A stretch of DNA of 43,445 bases from an uncultured Holophagaceae bacterium (GTDB lineage: Bacteria; Acidobacteriota; Holophagae; Holophagales; Holophagaceae). Positions 8,289 to 16,567 of the stretch are shown one piece after another. The stretch lies in the NCBI GenBank assembly GCA_903913215.1, contig CAIWKE010000025.1, positions 1 to 43,445 of the forward strand, in the 5' to 3' direction. The notes beneath the pieces are model-generated. The model was not told the DNA's origin. It worked only from the letters and a program-made list of their open reading frames with translations, and made no database searches. The translations under genes and the position numbers were made by a program. Numbering within the stretch: the stretch's first letter is position 1; the number at the start of each line of letters is the position of its first letter.

Positions 8289-10035
8289 GCCCCACTCGGG
8301 TGCGAGAGCCCACCCGCCCAAGGCGGGACGGGATCCTAAGGTCCGGGTCAGCCGCTCCGTCAGCGTCGAGGCCCCCGACCCGGCGGCCGAAATCCGCGCC
8401 CGGGGCTTCGAGGTCAGCCAGACCTGGCGGCCGCAGGGGCTGACCCGGCGGCTCCTGGTGACCTGTCGGCACTTCCTCGGCCTGCTCTTTGGCGCGCTCG
8501 CCTATCAGGTGTCCTCAGGCCCCCTGGCAGCAGGCCCCAAGGGCGGGCGCTACCTGGCCCTCTGGCTTGCGGCACTGCCCGGGCGGATCTTCGTCAACCG
8601 GACCTTGCGCAGGGAACCCCTCCCGATCCAACTGCGTCGTCGGCTTGAGCGCCTCGGCCCCACCTACATCAAGCTCGGTCAGATCCTCAGTCTGCGCGAG
8701 GATCTGCTGCCCAAGCCGATCACCGACGAACTAAAGCACCTCCTCAACCGCCTGCCCGTGGTCCCCTTGGATGTGCTGAAGGGCATCATCGAAAAGGACC
8801 TCAAGCGGCCCGTGGGCCAGATGTTCCTGTCCATCGACCCCGTCCCGCTCGGTTCAGCCTCCATCGGCCAGACCCACAAGGCCGTCACCGTGGACGGGGA
8901 CCTCGTGCTCCTGAAGGTGGTCAAGCCCGGCATCCGCCAGACGCTGCAGCGGGACGCGATCCTGCTGCGGATGCTGGGGGCGGTGACCCAGCTCATCATC
9001 CCCAGGTACCAACCCCGCCAGATCGTGAACGAGTTCTGCACCTACACCCTGAGGGAGGTGGACCTACAGCTGGAGGGAGAGAATGCCGAGATCTTCGCCG
9101 GGCATTTCGCGGATGTTCCCGATGTGGTCTTCCCCCGCATCTACCGGGAGTTCAGCGGGCACAGTGTCCTGTGCATGGAGTATTTCGATGGCCTGAGCCC
9201 GGACTCTCCAGAAGCCCTGCAGCTTCCCGAGGAGGAGAGGAAGCACCTGACTGACCTGGGCGCCATGGCCATCATGCGGATGCTGTACCGCGACGGGTTC
9301 TTCCACGCCGACCTGCACCCGGGCAACCTCCTCATCCTGCCGGGGCCCAAGATCGGTTTCATCGACCTGGGCATGGTGGGCCGCCTGGACGAAGATCTGC
9401 GCCGGTCCCTGATGTACTACTACTTCGCCCTGGTCATGGGCGATGGCGAGAACGCCGCCCGCTATCTGACGGCCATCGCCAGCCCCGGGCCAGGAGCTGA
9501 CCCCAACGCCTTCCGCCGGGACGCCGTGGACATCGCCCATCGCTGGAAGCGGGCCGCCAATTTCACGGACTTCTCTCTCGGTCAGCTCATCCTGCAATCC
9601 CTGTCCAGGGGTGCCGAGCACCGGATGTATTTCCCCGTGGAGCTGGTCCTGATGGTGAAGGCTCTGGTCACGTTCGAAGGTGTCGGCAACGTCCTGCTCC
9701 CCGGTTTCGACGTGGCTGAGGTCAGCAGGCGGCATATCCGCGCTCTCTTCATCGAACAGTTCAGCCCCGTCCGGCTCATCAGCGAAGGACTTCGGGGCGT
9801 GCCCGAGCTGGTGGACGCGATCGCCAAAATGCCCCTGCTCATCACGGATGGATTACGGGTCCTGGAGAATTACGCCCGGCAACCCCAGGAACCGCCGCTG
9901 ACTGGATTGCGTGGAACGCTCATCGCCGGATGCTGCCTGGTGGCGGGCGCCGTGGCCATGGGGTTCAAGACGCCCTGGCCCCTGTGGTCCGGCCTCTTCC
10001 TCCTCGCCTTGGTGCTTGCCCTCCGCAAGAGATGA
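8263..10035 (+). CDS. ABC1/UbiB-family atypical kinase, membrane-associated
   Basis: About 590 residues. The ABC1 kinase-like domain shows GPTYIKLGQILSLREDLLP (the KxGQ motif at 137-140), VPLGSASIGQTHKA (the nucleotide-loop region near 195-207), FFHADLHPGNLLIL (catalytic-loop Asp350) and IGFIDLGMVGRLDE (Asp368, the DFG-like site). The C-terminus has two hydrophobic segments (about 550-588) ending in RKR, so it is probably anchored in the inner membrane. Family members support quinone biosynthesis and prenyl-lipid handling; here menaquinone or another isoprenoid lipid is the likely context, since HMG-CoA reductase is directly upstream. ATG 8263 lies inside the end of the reductase gene, and a further upstream start would be unconserved. 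The WS/DGAT gene starts four bases after its stop. Confidence 0.88.
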   Translation: MSDTDATARPHSGARAHPPKAGRDPKVRVSRSVSVEAPDPAAEIRARGFEVSQTWRPQGLTRRLLVTCRHFLGLLFGALAYQVSSGPLAAGPKGGRYLALWLAALPGRIFVNRTLRREPLPIQLRRRLERLGPTYIKLGQILSLREDLLPKPITDELKHLLNRLPVVPLDVLKGIIEKDLKRPVGQMFLSIDPVPLGSASIGQTHKAVTVDGDLVLLKVVKPGIRQTLQRDAILLRMLGAVTQLIIPRYQPRQIVNEFCTYTLREVDLQLEGENAEIFAGHFADVPDVVFPRIYREFSGHSVLCMEYFDGLSPDSPEALQLPEEERKHLTDLGAMAIMRMLYRDGFFHADLHPGNLLILPGPKIGFIDLGMVGRLDEDLRRSLMYYYFALVMGDGENAARYLTAIASPGPGADPNAFRRDAVDIAHRWKRAANFTDFSLGQLILQSLSRGAEHRMYFPVELVLMVKALVTFEGVGNVLLPGFDVAEVSRRHIRALFIEQFSPVRLISEGLRGVPELVDAIAKMPLLITDGLRVLENYARQPQEPPLTGLRGTLIAGCCLVAGAVAMGFKTPWPLWSGLFLLALVLALRKR

Positions 10036-10039
10036 CCTC

Positions 10040-11329
10040 ATGCGCGAACCCCTCGCCCCCAATGACGCGATCTGGCTTCAGGATTCCGCCACGAACCTGA
10101 TGGTGATCAACGCGATCATCATCACCGACCGCCTGGACCACCACACCTTGAGATCCGCCTTTCAGCAGCGGATCTTCGAAGGGCCCGACGCCACCCGCTT
10201 TGAACGCCTGCGCTGCCGTATCACCGGGAAGGGCCACCGCCGCTATTGGGAACCAGACCCGGACTTCCACCTCGCCCGCCACATCTTCCCGACTCGGGCC
10301 AAGAACCTTCACAGCATCGAGGCCATCCAGGAATATGTGGGACGCGAGGCGAGCCACAAGCTGGACCGGGATCGTCCCCAGTGGGAGATCCAGGTCATTG
10401 AAGCCTTTGATCAGGACGCCACCGCCCTCCTGGTCCGCATCCACCACAGCATCGCCGACGGCGAGGCCCTGGTGTGCCTGCTGTTCACGCTGATGGATCG
10501 CTCCTGTGCCCCCGAGAGCAGTCTGCCCCATGGGGGCGGGCAGCCCCCGCTGGAGGACAGCTGGATGGGGCGGTTCCTGCGCACGGCCGCCATTCCCCTG
10601 GCAGCGCCGGGCATCCTGCTGCGCCGCCTGACCTGGTTCCCCGACCGCAGCCACATGCATGGGCCGCCACTGTCCGGAACCAAGCGGGTGGCCTGGACCA
10701 GGCCCCTGGACCTGGACGTGCTCAAGAAGGCCAAACATCACATTGGAGCCACGGTGAATGATGTCCTCATGGCCTCCGTTGCCGGTGCCTTCTCCAACTA
10801 CCTGACCCACCATGGGGACAAGGCCCCGCCCCGGTTCCTCATCTCCATGCCGGTGAACGTGCGGAACCCGGCCGACCCCTTGCGCTGCGACAACCATTTC
10901 GCGCCGGTGCCGCTCGAACTGCCCGCAGGGCCCTGCGCACTCTCCCATCGCATCCTGGCCGTCAAGGGAAGGATGGACGAGTTGAAGCATTCACCAGCGC
11001 CTCAGGTGATCTTCGAGCTGCAGAGGGTGCTCCTGACCCTGCTCCCCAAGGCCGTGAGCCGGGGCCTCATCGACTTCCTCGCAAACAAGTGCACAGCTGT
11101 CGTCACCAACATCACCGGTCCCACCCATGACATCGCCCTCGAAGGACGCCGGGTGCGGTCCATCCATTTCTGGGTGCCTCAGCGGGCCAATATCGGGATC
11201 GGCATCTCCATGCTGAGCTTCGCCGGGAAGGTCCAGCTTGGCGTCATCACCGACGACGCCCTTGTGCCAGACCCCGCAGCCCTCATCCAGGCCTTTGAGG
11301 ATGAGTTCGAAGCCATAAAAACACTCTGA
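10040..11329 (+). CDS. Wax ester synthase/diacylglycerol O-acyltransferase (WS/DGAT)
   Basis: 429 residues. It shows the acyltransferase signature HHSIADG (135-141) of the HHxxxDG type, an N-terminal PLAPNDAIWLQDS as in wax-ester synthases, ATVNDVLMASVAGAF in the middle, and VVTNITGPTHDIALEGRRV with VPQRANIGIGISMLSFAGK in the C-terminal DUF1298 half. It joins acyl-CoA to a fatty alcohol or diacylglycerol to make neutral storage lipid at the membrane face. The start ATG follows AAGAGA and sits four bases after the kinase stop. It converges on the patatin gene with a 12-base gap. Which acceptor it uses cannot be told from sequence. Confidence 0.9.
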   Translation: MREPLAPNDAIWLQDSATNLMVINAIIITDRLDHHTLRSAFQQRIFEGPDATRFERLRCRITGKGHRRYWEPDPDFHLARHIFPTRAKNLHSIEAIQEYVGREASHKLDRDRPQWEIQVIEAFDQDATALLVRIHHSIADGEALVCLLFTLMDRSCAPESSLPHGGGQPPLEDSWMGRFLRTAAIPLAAPGILLRRLTWFPDRSHMHGPPLSGTKRVAWTRPLDLDVLKKAKHHIGATVNDVLMASVAGAFSNYLTHHGDKAPPRFLISMPVNVRNPADPLRCDNHFAPVPLELPAGPCALSHRILAVKGRMDELKHSPAPQVIFELQRVLLTLLPKAVSRGLIDFLANKCTAVVTNITGPTHDIALEGRRVRSIHFWVPQRANIGIGISMLSFAGKVQLGVITDDALVPDPAALIQAFEDEFEAIKTL

Positions 11330-11341
11330 GGGATCAGCGAC

Positions 11342-12553
11342 CTAGCCGAGGCTGGCCTCGAGGGCCTGGAGGGTGGCCTCCAGGCGGTCGACCAAGTCCA
11401 TCGGCTGCCCACTGCCACGGCCGGGAGCCTCCAGACAATCCCACACCCTGCGGCTGGGATCGGCAAGGACATCCAGTCGGAGCGAGAGCCCATGCTTCTC
11501 GAAGGTGGGCCCCAGCACCTCGCGCCGGTTCCAAAGGTCCATGCGGGTCTGTTCGTACCCGATCTCACAGACCTTGTGGCGGGAATGGAGCCGGAAGAGA
11601 TTCGCGAACAGTCGATGTTCGGTCGGCTCCGGTCGGAAGAGCATCAAATCCGACCCAGGGTGGGTCTGGGCGGCCCGCTCCATGCCGAGGCTGACCCTCG
11701 AATTGATGAGGATCCGGAAGCTCTGGGAGAGAACGGCCGGCAGGCCACCTTTCTGCATCGCCCGGCGCCCCAACGCCTCACGGGCATCCTCCGAGCCCGT
11801 GTTCATGGGCACCAGGGGATTCACACACAACAACAGCTCTGCGCCGTTTTCCAAGGCGACGGAAGCGTGGAGCGTCTTGAGCAGAACCCCATCCACGCAG
11901 ACCCGCCCTTCGACGTCGACGGGCTGGTAGATGCCGGGGACAGCCGTGCTCGCCTGGACCGCGCGTGAGATGGGCACATGGTCCAGCCCCTGCTTGCCGA
12001 AGACCACGGCCCCTCCGGTTTCCAGATTCGTGGACACCGCAAAGAATTTTCGCGGAAGCTTGCGGAAGTCGTCGGTTCTGCCTCGCTGGGAGAAGGTTGC
12101 GTGCAGGTAGGCCCGGATCGGCTCATTGTCGAAGAGGCACACGGGCAGCGAAGGGCCAAGCCCCTCCAGTCCGCCGATGAAGGATGGGTTCTCTGGGCCC
12201 GTCAGGAACTGGACCAGGGCGTCCCCCGCCACCCAGGGGAACTGGAGGCCCCGCCTCCGCATCTCCTTGAAAGCCGGCACGAAGAAGATGGCCGGGTCAA
12301 AGAGAACCCCTTTGCCCTGGGGGGAATGCAGACCTTGGATCAGCTCCGACACGGTGATCCCGTTGACGAGGTGGGAGCCGACGAAGGCGCCGGCGCTCAC
12401 CCCGACGTAGACCTCGAGCCGGTTCAGGTCGAGTCCCTCGATGGACTCCTCAAGGGCCCGGAGGGCGCCTACCTCATAGACACCCCCCAGCATGCCTCCA
12501 GAGGCCAAGGCGAGGCCGATCCGTCGGGGTTTCCCGCGGTGCGACGCAGCCAT
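11342..12553 (-). CDS. Patatin-like phospholipase
   Basis: 403 residues with an N-terminal patatin domain. The oxyanion loop is SGGMLGGVYEVG (18-29), the nucleophile elbow is GVSAG (Ser53) and the catalytic aspartate is in CVDGVLLKTLHA (Asp221-Gly222), so the Ser-Asp dyad is intact. No signal peptide or membrane segment is seen, which suggests a cytoplasmic or granule-surface hydrolase. It follows the phasin gene by seven bases in the same transcript and faces the WS/DGAT gene. I therefore infer a role in turning over storage lipid or polyester. The last 150 residues or so are family-variable. Confidence 0.9.
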   Translation of the reverse strand: MAASHRGKPRRIGLALASGGMLGGVYEVGALRALEESIEGLDLNRLEVYVGVSAGAFVGSHLVNGITVSELIQGLHSPQGKGVLFDPAIFFVPAFKEMRRRGLQFPWVAGDALVQFLTGPENPSFIGGLEGLGPSLPVCLFDNEPIRAYLHATFSQRGRTDDFRKLPRKFFAVSTNLETGGAVVFGKQGLDHVPISRAVQASTAVPGIYQPVDVEGRVCVDGVLLKTLHASVALENGAELLLCVNPLVPMNTGSEDAREALGRRAMQKGGLPAVLSQSFRILINSRVSLGMERAAQTHPGSDLMLFRPEPTEHRLFANLFRLHSRHKVCEIGYEQTRMDLWNRREVLGPTFEKHGLSLRLDVLADPSRRVWDCLEAPGRGSGQPMDLVDRLEATLQALEASLG

Positions 12554-12560
12554 GGGGCAT

Positions 12561-12968
12561 TCAGGCCCGGGCGGTCCGGGTCCTGGCCTTCGGCTTGGCC
12601 TGGCCCGCAGACCTGGTCTGGTTCACGATCTTGGTGAGCTCTTCCACGCGGTGCGTGAGCTTGACGATTTCCGCGCGGGAAGGCACGCCCAGCCGGTGCA
12701 TGGCGGCGGCCAGACCATCCTCGATGGGCGAGGTGACCTTGGTCAGGACGTTCTTGGCGTCGCCCTGCAGGCCCTGGACCCGCTCGGTCAGGTTGGCCAT
12801 CCACTCCTTGCTGGCCTCCTCCTGTTCACCACCCTTCTCAACGAGGTGCTTGAACAGCTTGGCGCCTTCTTCACCGGCAAGGTTGTAAGCACCGAGCCCG
12901 GCGAGCCAGATGTCATGGGCGGACTCCTTCAGCCCAGTTGCAGTGGTTGTCTTCTTCTTGGTTGCCAT
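12561..12968 (-). CDS. Phasin-like polyhydroxyalkanoate granule-associated protein
   Basis: 135 residues. It starts with MATKKKTTT, followed by an amphipathic helical stretch SAHDIWLAGLGAYNLAGEEG and then EKGGEQEEASKEWMANLTERVQG. A coiled coil (EIVKLTHRVEELTKIVNQ) and a lysine/arginine-rich tail (PKARTRTARA) complete it. This is the layout of PhaF/PhaI-type phasins, which coat polyester granules; basic tails in PhaF can bind DNA, and here the tail is short. The start is set by an AAGGAG-AAAGGA ribosome site. PhaR lies just upstream and patatin just downstream. No PHA synthase is in the window. Confidence 0.8.
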   Translation of the reverse strand: MATKKKTTTATGLKESAHDIWLAGLGAYNLAGEEGAKLFKHLVEKGGEQEEASKEWMANLTERVQGLQGDAKNVLTKVTSPIEDGLAAAMHRLGVPSRAEIVKLTHRVEELTKIVNQTRSAGQAKPKARTRTARA

Positions 12969-13011
12969 GTCCTTTCTCCTTATTGCCGGCCCCGGGCCGG
13001 GAAGGTTGGGG

Positions 13012-13482
13012 TTAGATGCCCGCCTTGCGAGAGGCGCGGGAAGGGCTGGGGTTCTTGCGCATCGAACTGCGTGCTTCCAACTCGGCCAAGGTGATCTCCA
13101 GTTCAGCGAGGCGGCGGTGGAGCAGGTCCAGGTCCTCCTGGGCGGCGCCAAGGTGGACGAGCCGCTCCATGGAACCGCGGACCACGCCGTCCACCTTCGC
13201 CTGCACCTGCTCCAGGCCTTCGGTGACCGCCCGGCTGCCCAGCCGGATCACCTGGTGCAGGAACGCACCGGAGAGCAGCGAGTGACCACGCCGCTGGTCC
13301 TCGTAGATGCTCTGGGTGAGGGTCTGCGCGGTCACGTCCTCACCGGTGACACTGTCCAGGATCTGCAGCTCCTGGCCAGCCCGGATCCAGGCCGAGAGCT
13401 CCTCCAGGGAGACATACCGGCTCTCCTCGGTGTCGTAGAGCTTGCGGCTCGAGCCGCCGTAGCGTTTGATGAGGCGGATCAT
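13012..13482 (-). CDS. phaR: Polyhydroxyalkanoate synthesis repressor PhaR-type regulator
   Basis: 156 residues. The N-terminus MIRLIKRYGGSSRKLYDTEE, followed by SRYVSLEELSAWIRAGQEL, is the PhaR/PhbF DNA-binding domain. The adjacent part (QILDSVTGEDVTAQTLTQSI) is the PHB-accumulation regulatory domain. The C-terminal half is a coiled coil with a basic end. The family binds both polyester granules and phasin-gene promoters, releasing the promoter when granules form. The start at 13482 is taken because conservation begins here and a purine-rich AGGGGG lies upstream. It is the gene before the phasin, as expected for a local autoregulated pair. Confidence 0.9.
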   Translation of the reverse strand: MIRLIKRYGGSSRKLYDTEESRYVSLEELSAWIRAGQELQILDSVTGEDVTAQTLTQSIYEDQRRGHSLLSGAFLHQVIRLGSRAVTEGLEQVQAKVDGVVRGSMERLVHLGAAQEDLDLLHRRLAELEITLAELEARSSMRKNPSPSRASRKAGI

Positions 13483-13514
13483 TCCCAGCCCCCTTACGAA
13501 CCCCAATTTACCGC

Positions 13515-13554
13515 ATTGCGGCAATGGCGCCAGGGGTCCTGGCCACCAATTGGT
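13515..13554. promoter_or_regulatory. Cluster of three palindromes upstream of phaR
   Basis: The 89-base gap between the Get3-like ATPase stop and phaR holds three palindromes: ATTGC-G-GCAAT (13515-13525), GCCAGG-GGT-CCTGGC (13529-13543) and ACCAATTGGT (13545-13554). None is followed by a T run, so termination is unlikely. A PhaR or other repressor operator is plausible because PhaR proteins bind short TGC/GCA-containing palindromes, but this is inference. Confidence 0.35.
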
Positions 13555-13571
13555 AATTTTTTTCTAATCGC

Positions 13572-14621
13572 CTATTTAATTGGTTTTGATTTCATCAACC
13601 GCTCCGAAAACTGGCCCAGAGACTTCAGGTCAGCCGGTGGGAGCGGCTCAAGGGCCACGGGGATGATCGCCTGGGCGCCGGGGAACAGGCTGCTGAGCAG
13701 CTTCAGCCCTCGTTGATCCCGCTCTGCCAGGAAGTGCAGCAGGGTCATACCCGGGGACTTGCCGGCATTCGGGTCTGGTGTCGGATGCACCTGGTTCACC
13801 AGGATGGGGCCCAGGTGATGACCGGTCTCCGCGAGTTTGCGCAGGAAGAACATCGCGTCCGGTACCCGATCCGCCCCGGGCCCCGCGACCAGGAGGAACT
13901 GGGTATCACTGGACAGGAGCAGATTCCGCACCTCAAGCGCCCTGCTGCGGAACCCTTCAAATAGGGGCGCGAAGGCCCGGATGAACTCCACTACATCCAG
14001 CACGAACTGGCGGCCGATGATGCGATCCGACAGCTCCAGCGCCCCTTTGGCCACCACCCGGAAGGCCAGGCTCTTCTTTCCTTTCCCGTCCCACCAGGGG
14101 TCCAGGGCAAACCGGATGGCCTTGCTGTCCACCAGGTTCATCATGCGGTCGGGTGCCTGGAGAAACTCCATGGCCTGAGTGGTGGGCGGGGTATCCAGGA
14201 TGACGCGATCGTAACGGCCCGAGGCCTGCATCTCGAAGAGCCGTTCCATGGCCATGTACTCAAGGATGCCCGAGAGGTTGCCTGCCATGTCCCGATAGAA
14301 GCGGTTCGAGAAGATCCGCTTGGCGGCTGCCGCATCAGGTGCATAGGTCCGGATCAGCCGATCGAAGGTGCGCTTTGCGTCGAGGAGCGCAGCGTCCAGG
14401 AAGCCCGGGCCGTCCTCGATCACACGGATGGGTTTGTCCTTCGCCGAGGCCCCCACACCGAGGGCATCCTTCAGGCGCAGGGAGGGATCGAAGGTCATCA
14501 CCAACGTTCGCCGCCCCTGCTTCGCCGAGGCCAAGGCGAGGGCCGCCGCCAGGGTGGTCTTGCCGACCCCACCAGCGCCCACCACCACGATGAGCCGTCC
14601 CTCCAACAGGCCGCCGCTCAT
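13572..14621 (-). CDS. Get3/ArsA-like ATPase, partner lacking the signature lysine
   Basis: 349 residues of the Get3/ArsA/MinD-type P-loop family. The P-loop reads VVVGAGGVGKTTLA: the second residue of the usual GKGGVGKT motif, the signature lysine that reaches across the dimer, is alanine (Ala16), while Lys21 remains. Other features are LVMTFDPSLRLKDALGVG, ILDTPPTTQAMEFLQAPDRM (switch II-like DTPPT) and VAGPGADRVPDAMFFLRKL. No arsenic genes are present, so arsenite pumping is unlikely. Its start overlaps the stop of the partner ATPase by four bases (ATGA), which suggests fixed stoichiometry. Paired, unequal ATPases of this kind occur in actinobacteria (BagA/BagB) and other phyla, where they probably act as heterodimers. 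Confidence 0.85.
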   Translation of the reverse strand: MSGGLLEGRLIVVVGAGGVGKTTLAAALALASAKQGRRTLVMTFDPSLRLKDALGVGASAKDKPIRVIEDGPGFLDAALLDAKRTFDRLIRTYAPDAAAAKRIFSNRFYRDMAGNLSGILEYMAMERLFEMQASGRYDRVILDTPPTTQAMEFLQAPDRMMNLVDSKAIRFALDPWWDGKGKKSLAFRVVAKGALELSDRIIGRQFVLDVVEFIRAFAPLFEGFRSRALEVRNLLLSSDTQFLLVAGPGADRVPDAMFFLRKLAETGHHLGPILVNQVHPTPDPNAGKSPGMTLLHFLAERDQRGLKLLSSLFPGAQAIIPVALEPLPPADLKSLGQFSERLMKSKPIK

Positions 14622-15490
14622 GGATCGGCCTCGCTGAGCAACCGGGCCAGCTCGGCCACCAGTGTGGGCCCTCGCTCCAGCGGCAGCAGGGGCAGGTGGC
14701 AGAGGGGGCCATCCCACGCCTCCATGAGGCGGGCGAGTTCGCTCTCATTCAGCTGATGCCGGGCCCGCAGGAAATCCGTGCTGCGTCCCGGTGGGGTAGC
14801 CTCGTCCACAGATGGATACAGGCCATTCGCCACGATCAGGGCGGGCCTGATGCCCAGCCTCGCCTGCAGCAGGTCGATTAGCTCCAGGGTCTCCTGGACT
14901 GGCATCTCCTCCGCCAGGGTCGCGAGCACCACCCCGCAGCGCGAAGGATCCGCCAGGAAGGCGGCCAGATCCGCAGCCAGGGCTCCCAGTTGGCCGCCCT
15001 CCGCAGCCTTCGCCAACAGCCCCGGTGCTGCCAGCATGGTGGCGCCGTGCCCAGTCGCGGGGGCATCCAGGATCACCAAGTCGACCTTGGGACGTCCGCT
15101 GTGCAGCATCCGGTAGGCATGCCCCAGCAGGGCCGTCTCCTTCAGCCCCGGGGCGCCCTCGATGAACTGATGGAAGGCCGTGCTCTCGGTGATCTTCCGA
15201 GCCAGGTAGGCGATGGAGACCTTGTCCCGCACCATCTCTTCGATGACCGCACCAGGTTGGAGATTCTGGATGAACAGGCGTGGCCCCGCCTGCACGATCT
15301 CACCGCCAGAGGGGTCGGTGCCGAGGACCTGGTGCAGGCTCTCCCGGGGATCCACTTCCAGCAGCAGCACTCGTTTGCCACGTCCCGCCAGCAATCGGCC
15401 CAGCACAGCGGTGAGCGTGGTCTTGCCGACCCCGCCCTTTCCGGTCACCACCAACAACTGCCATTCAGCGAGCCGAGCCAAGGCGGACAT
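14618..15490 (-). CDS. Get3/ArsA-like ATPase with complete deviant Walker A motif
   Basis: 290 residues. It carries LLVVTGKGGVGKTTLTAVLG, a full deviant Walker A with signature Lys18 and Lys23, VLLLEVDPRESLHQVLG, and VILDAPATGHGATMLAAPGL (the DAPATGH switch II of Get3/ArsA). It is shorter than eukaryotic Get3 and has no CxxC zinc motif, so a strict tail-anchor targeting role cannot be claimed. It is the first gene of the minus-strand run that continues to the second ATPase, phaR, phasin and patatin. With its partner it could deliver or remodel hydrophobic proteins or granule-surface proteins; this is inference from context only. Confidence 0.87.
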   Translation of the reverse strand: MSALARLAEWQLLVVTGKGGVGKTTLTAVLGRLLAGRGKRVLLLEVDPRESLHQVLGTDPSGGEIVQAGPRLFIQNLQPGAVIEEMVRDKVSIAYLARKITESTAFHQFIEGAPGLKETALLGHAYRMLHSGRPKVDLVILDAPATGHGATMLAAPGLLAKAAEGGQLGALAADLAAFLADPSRCGVVLATLAEEMPVQETLELIDLLQARLGIRPALIVANGLYPSVDEATPPGRSTDFLRARHQLNESELARLMEAWDGPLCHLPLLPLERGPTLVAELARLLSEADP

Positions 15491-15673
15491 GGGAATGAAT
15501 CTCCGGGCAGGAGTGCGCGCAAAACCATTTTACCATCGCCCGTGAATCGGCCCCGAGGCGGCAATCCCGGGAACGCCCCCGCTCAACACTGAAAGGCTCC
15601 CGCTCAACCCTCGTTCTGGTCGCCAAGCGGCGGATGCGCTAGAGTTCCTGGGTCTTCTGACGAGGTCCTTGAG

Positions 15674-16420
15674 ATGAACGATCAGCCTTCCCCCTCCCTG
15701 TACGGAAAAGAACCGGAGGCATCTACGCCGCCCCAGGCGCCGAGCCTGATGGACCAGATCGTGGGCGTCTTCACCAGCCCCGTGGACCTCTTCAAGCGCC
15801 TGAACCCCACCCCGAGTTGGGGCTGGGCCATGGGATTACTCATCACGGCCTCCCTGATCCTTGCGGTGGTCTGGGCGCTGAAGGTGGACCTGGACGAAAT
15901 GCTGCGCCCGATGCTGGAGCGCAATCCTCAGATCCAGGCCTCCCAGATCGAGATGATCATCGAGATGCAGAAGAAGTTCATCCTTCCCATCGGGGCCCTC
16001 GGGGCCCTCTTTGGCACCCCCTCGGTCCTGGCCCTCGTAGGCCTCTTCTACTGGCTGGTGGGTAAGGGCATGGCGGAGGCCGAGGCGCCGAACTACCCCC
16101 AGGCGCTCGCGGCGGCGGTGGTGCCCGCCCTGGTGAAATTGCCCCATATGATCCTCATCCTGGTGATCTGCCTGGCACGCCCCATCGGCGGCCTCACACC
16201 GGACAAGCTGGCCCCCACCTCCCTGGGCTACTTCCTGCACCCGGATAGCCTCAAGTGGCAGGCCCTCCTCTATGGCATTGACCTCTTCGTCCTGGCTGAG
16301 GCCTTCCTCAGCTACCTGGCGCTCAGGTACCTGACCCGCTTGAAGGTGGCCGGTGCCCTGCTCTGTGTTCTTGGGCCCCTGCTCCTTGGCGTCGGCATGC
16401 GCGTGCTGGGGGCCAAATAG
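15674..16420 (+). CDS. Yip1-domain integral membrane protein
   Basis: 248 residues. After a proline-rich cytoplasmic start (SLMDQIVGVFTSPVDLFKRL, the usual entry of bacterial Yip1 proteins) come about five hydrophobic helices, at roughly residues 50-70, 105-130, 145-172, 195-220 and 225-245. The function of bacterial Yip1 proteins is unknown; they often sit beside ABC efflux systems. A remnant of an ABC permease follows directly after the stop codon, so this gene was probably once the partner of a MacB/FtsX-type transporter. GAGG upstream and ATG 15674 set the start. Confidence 0.8.
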   Translation: MNDQPSPSLYGKEPEASTPPQAPSLMDQIVGVFTSPVDLFKRLNPTPSWGWAMGLLITASLILAVVWALKVDLDEMLRPMLERNPQIQASQIEMIIEMQKKFILPIGALGALFGTPSVLALVGLFYWLVGKGMAEAEAPNYPQALAAAVVPALVKLPHMILILVICLARPIGGLTPDKLAPTSLGYFLHPDSLKWQALLYGIDLFVLAEAFLSYLALRYLTRLKVAGALLCVLGPLLLGVGMRVLGAK

Positions 16421-16540
16421 ATGGTTTCGAAAAAGGCCAAATTCGCCCTCGGCGGTGCCGCCCTGGTCCTGGTCATCGGCCTCTATCCTGCGGCCAAGGC
16501 CTCCAAGCTGGATCCGATCGAGGCTCTGCGCTACGAGTAG
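16421..16540 (+). pseudogene. 39-codon remnant of a MacB/FtsX-type ABC permease C-terminus
   Basis: The frame begins with ATG immediately after the Yip1 stop and ends TAG at 16538-16540. It reads one hydrophobic helix (FALGGAALVLVIGLYPAAKA) and then ASKLDPIEALRYE. That ending is the near-universal C-terminus of FtsX/MacB permeases, where the last transmembrane helix is followed by PARRASRLDPIEALR-like residues. The rest of such a permease, about 370 residues, is absent. It is therefore most likely the 3' scar of a deleted permease gene with a new in-frame start. Expression as a single-helix peptide cannot be ruled out, since the frame is intact and abuts the Yip1 gene. Confidence 0.6.
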
Positions 16541-16567
16541 ACTGGACCTCCGTCCCCCGGAGTCCCC

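Noticed and set aside
13572-15490. Arsenite-pump ATPase (arsA) annotation for the two ATPases
   Set aside because: There are no arsB, arsR, arsD or arsC genes nearby and the two proteins are separate, unequal partners; Get3-like is the safer name.
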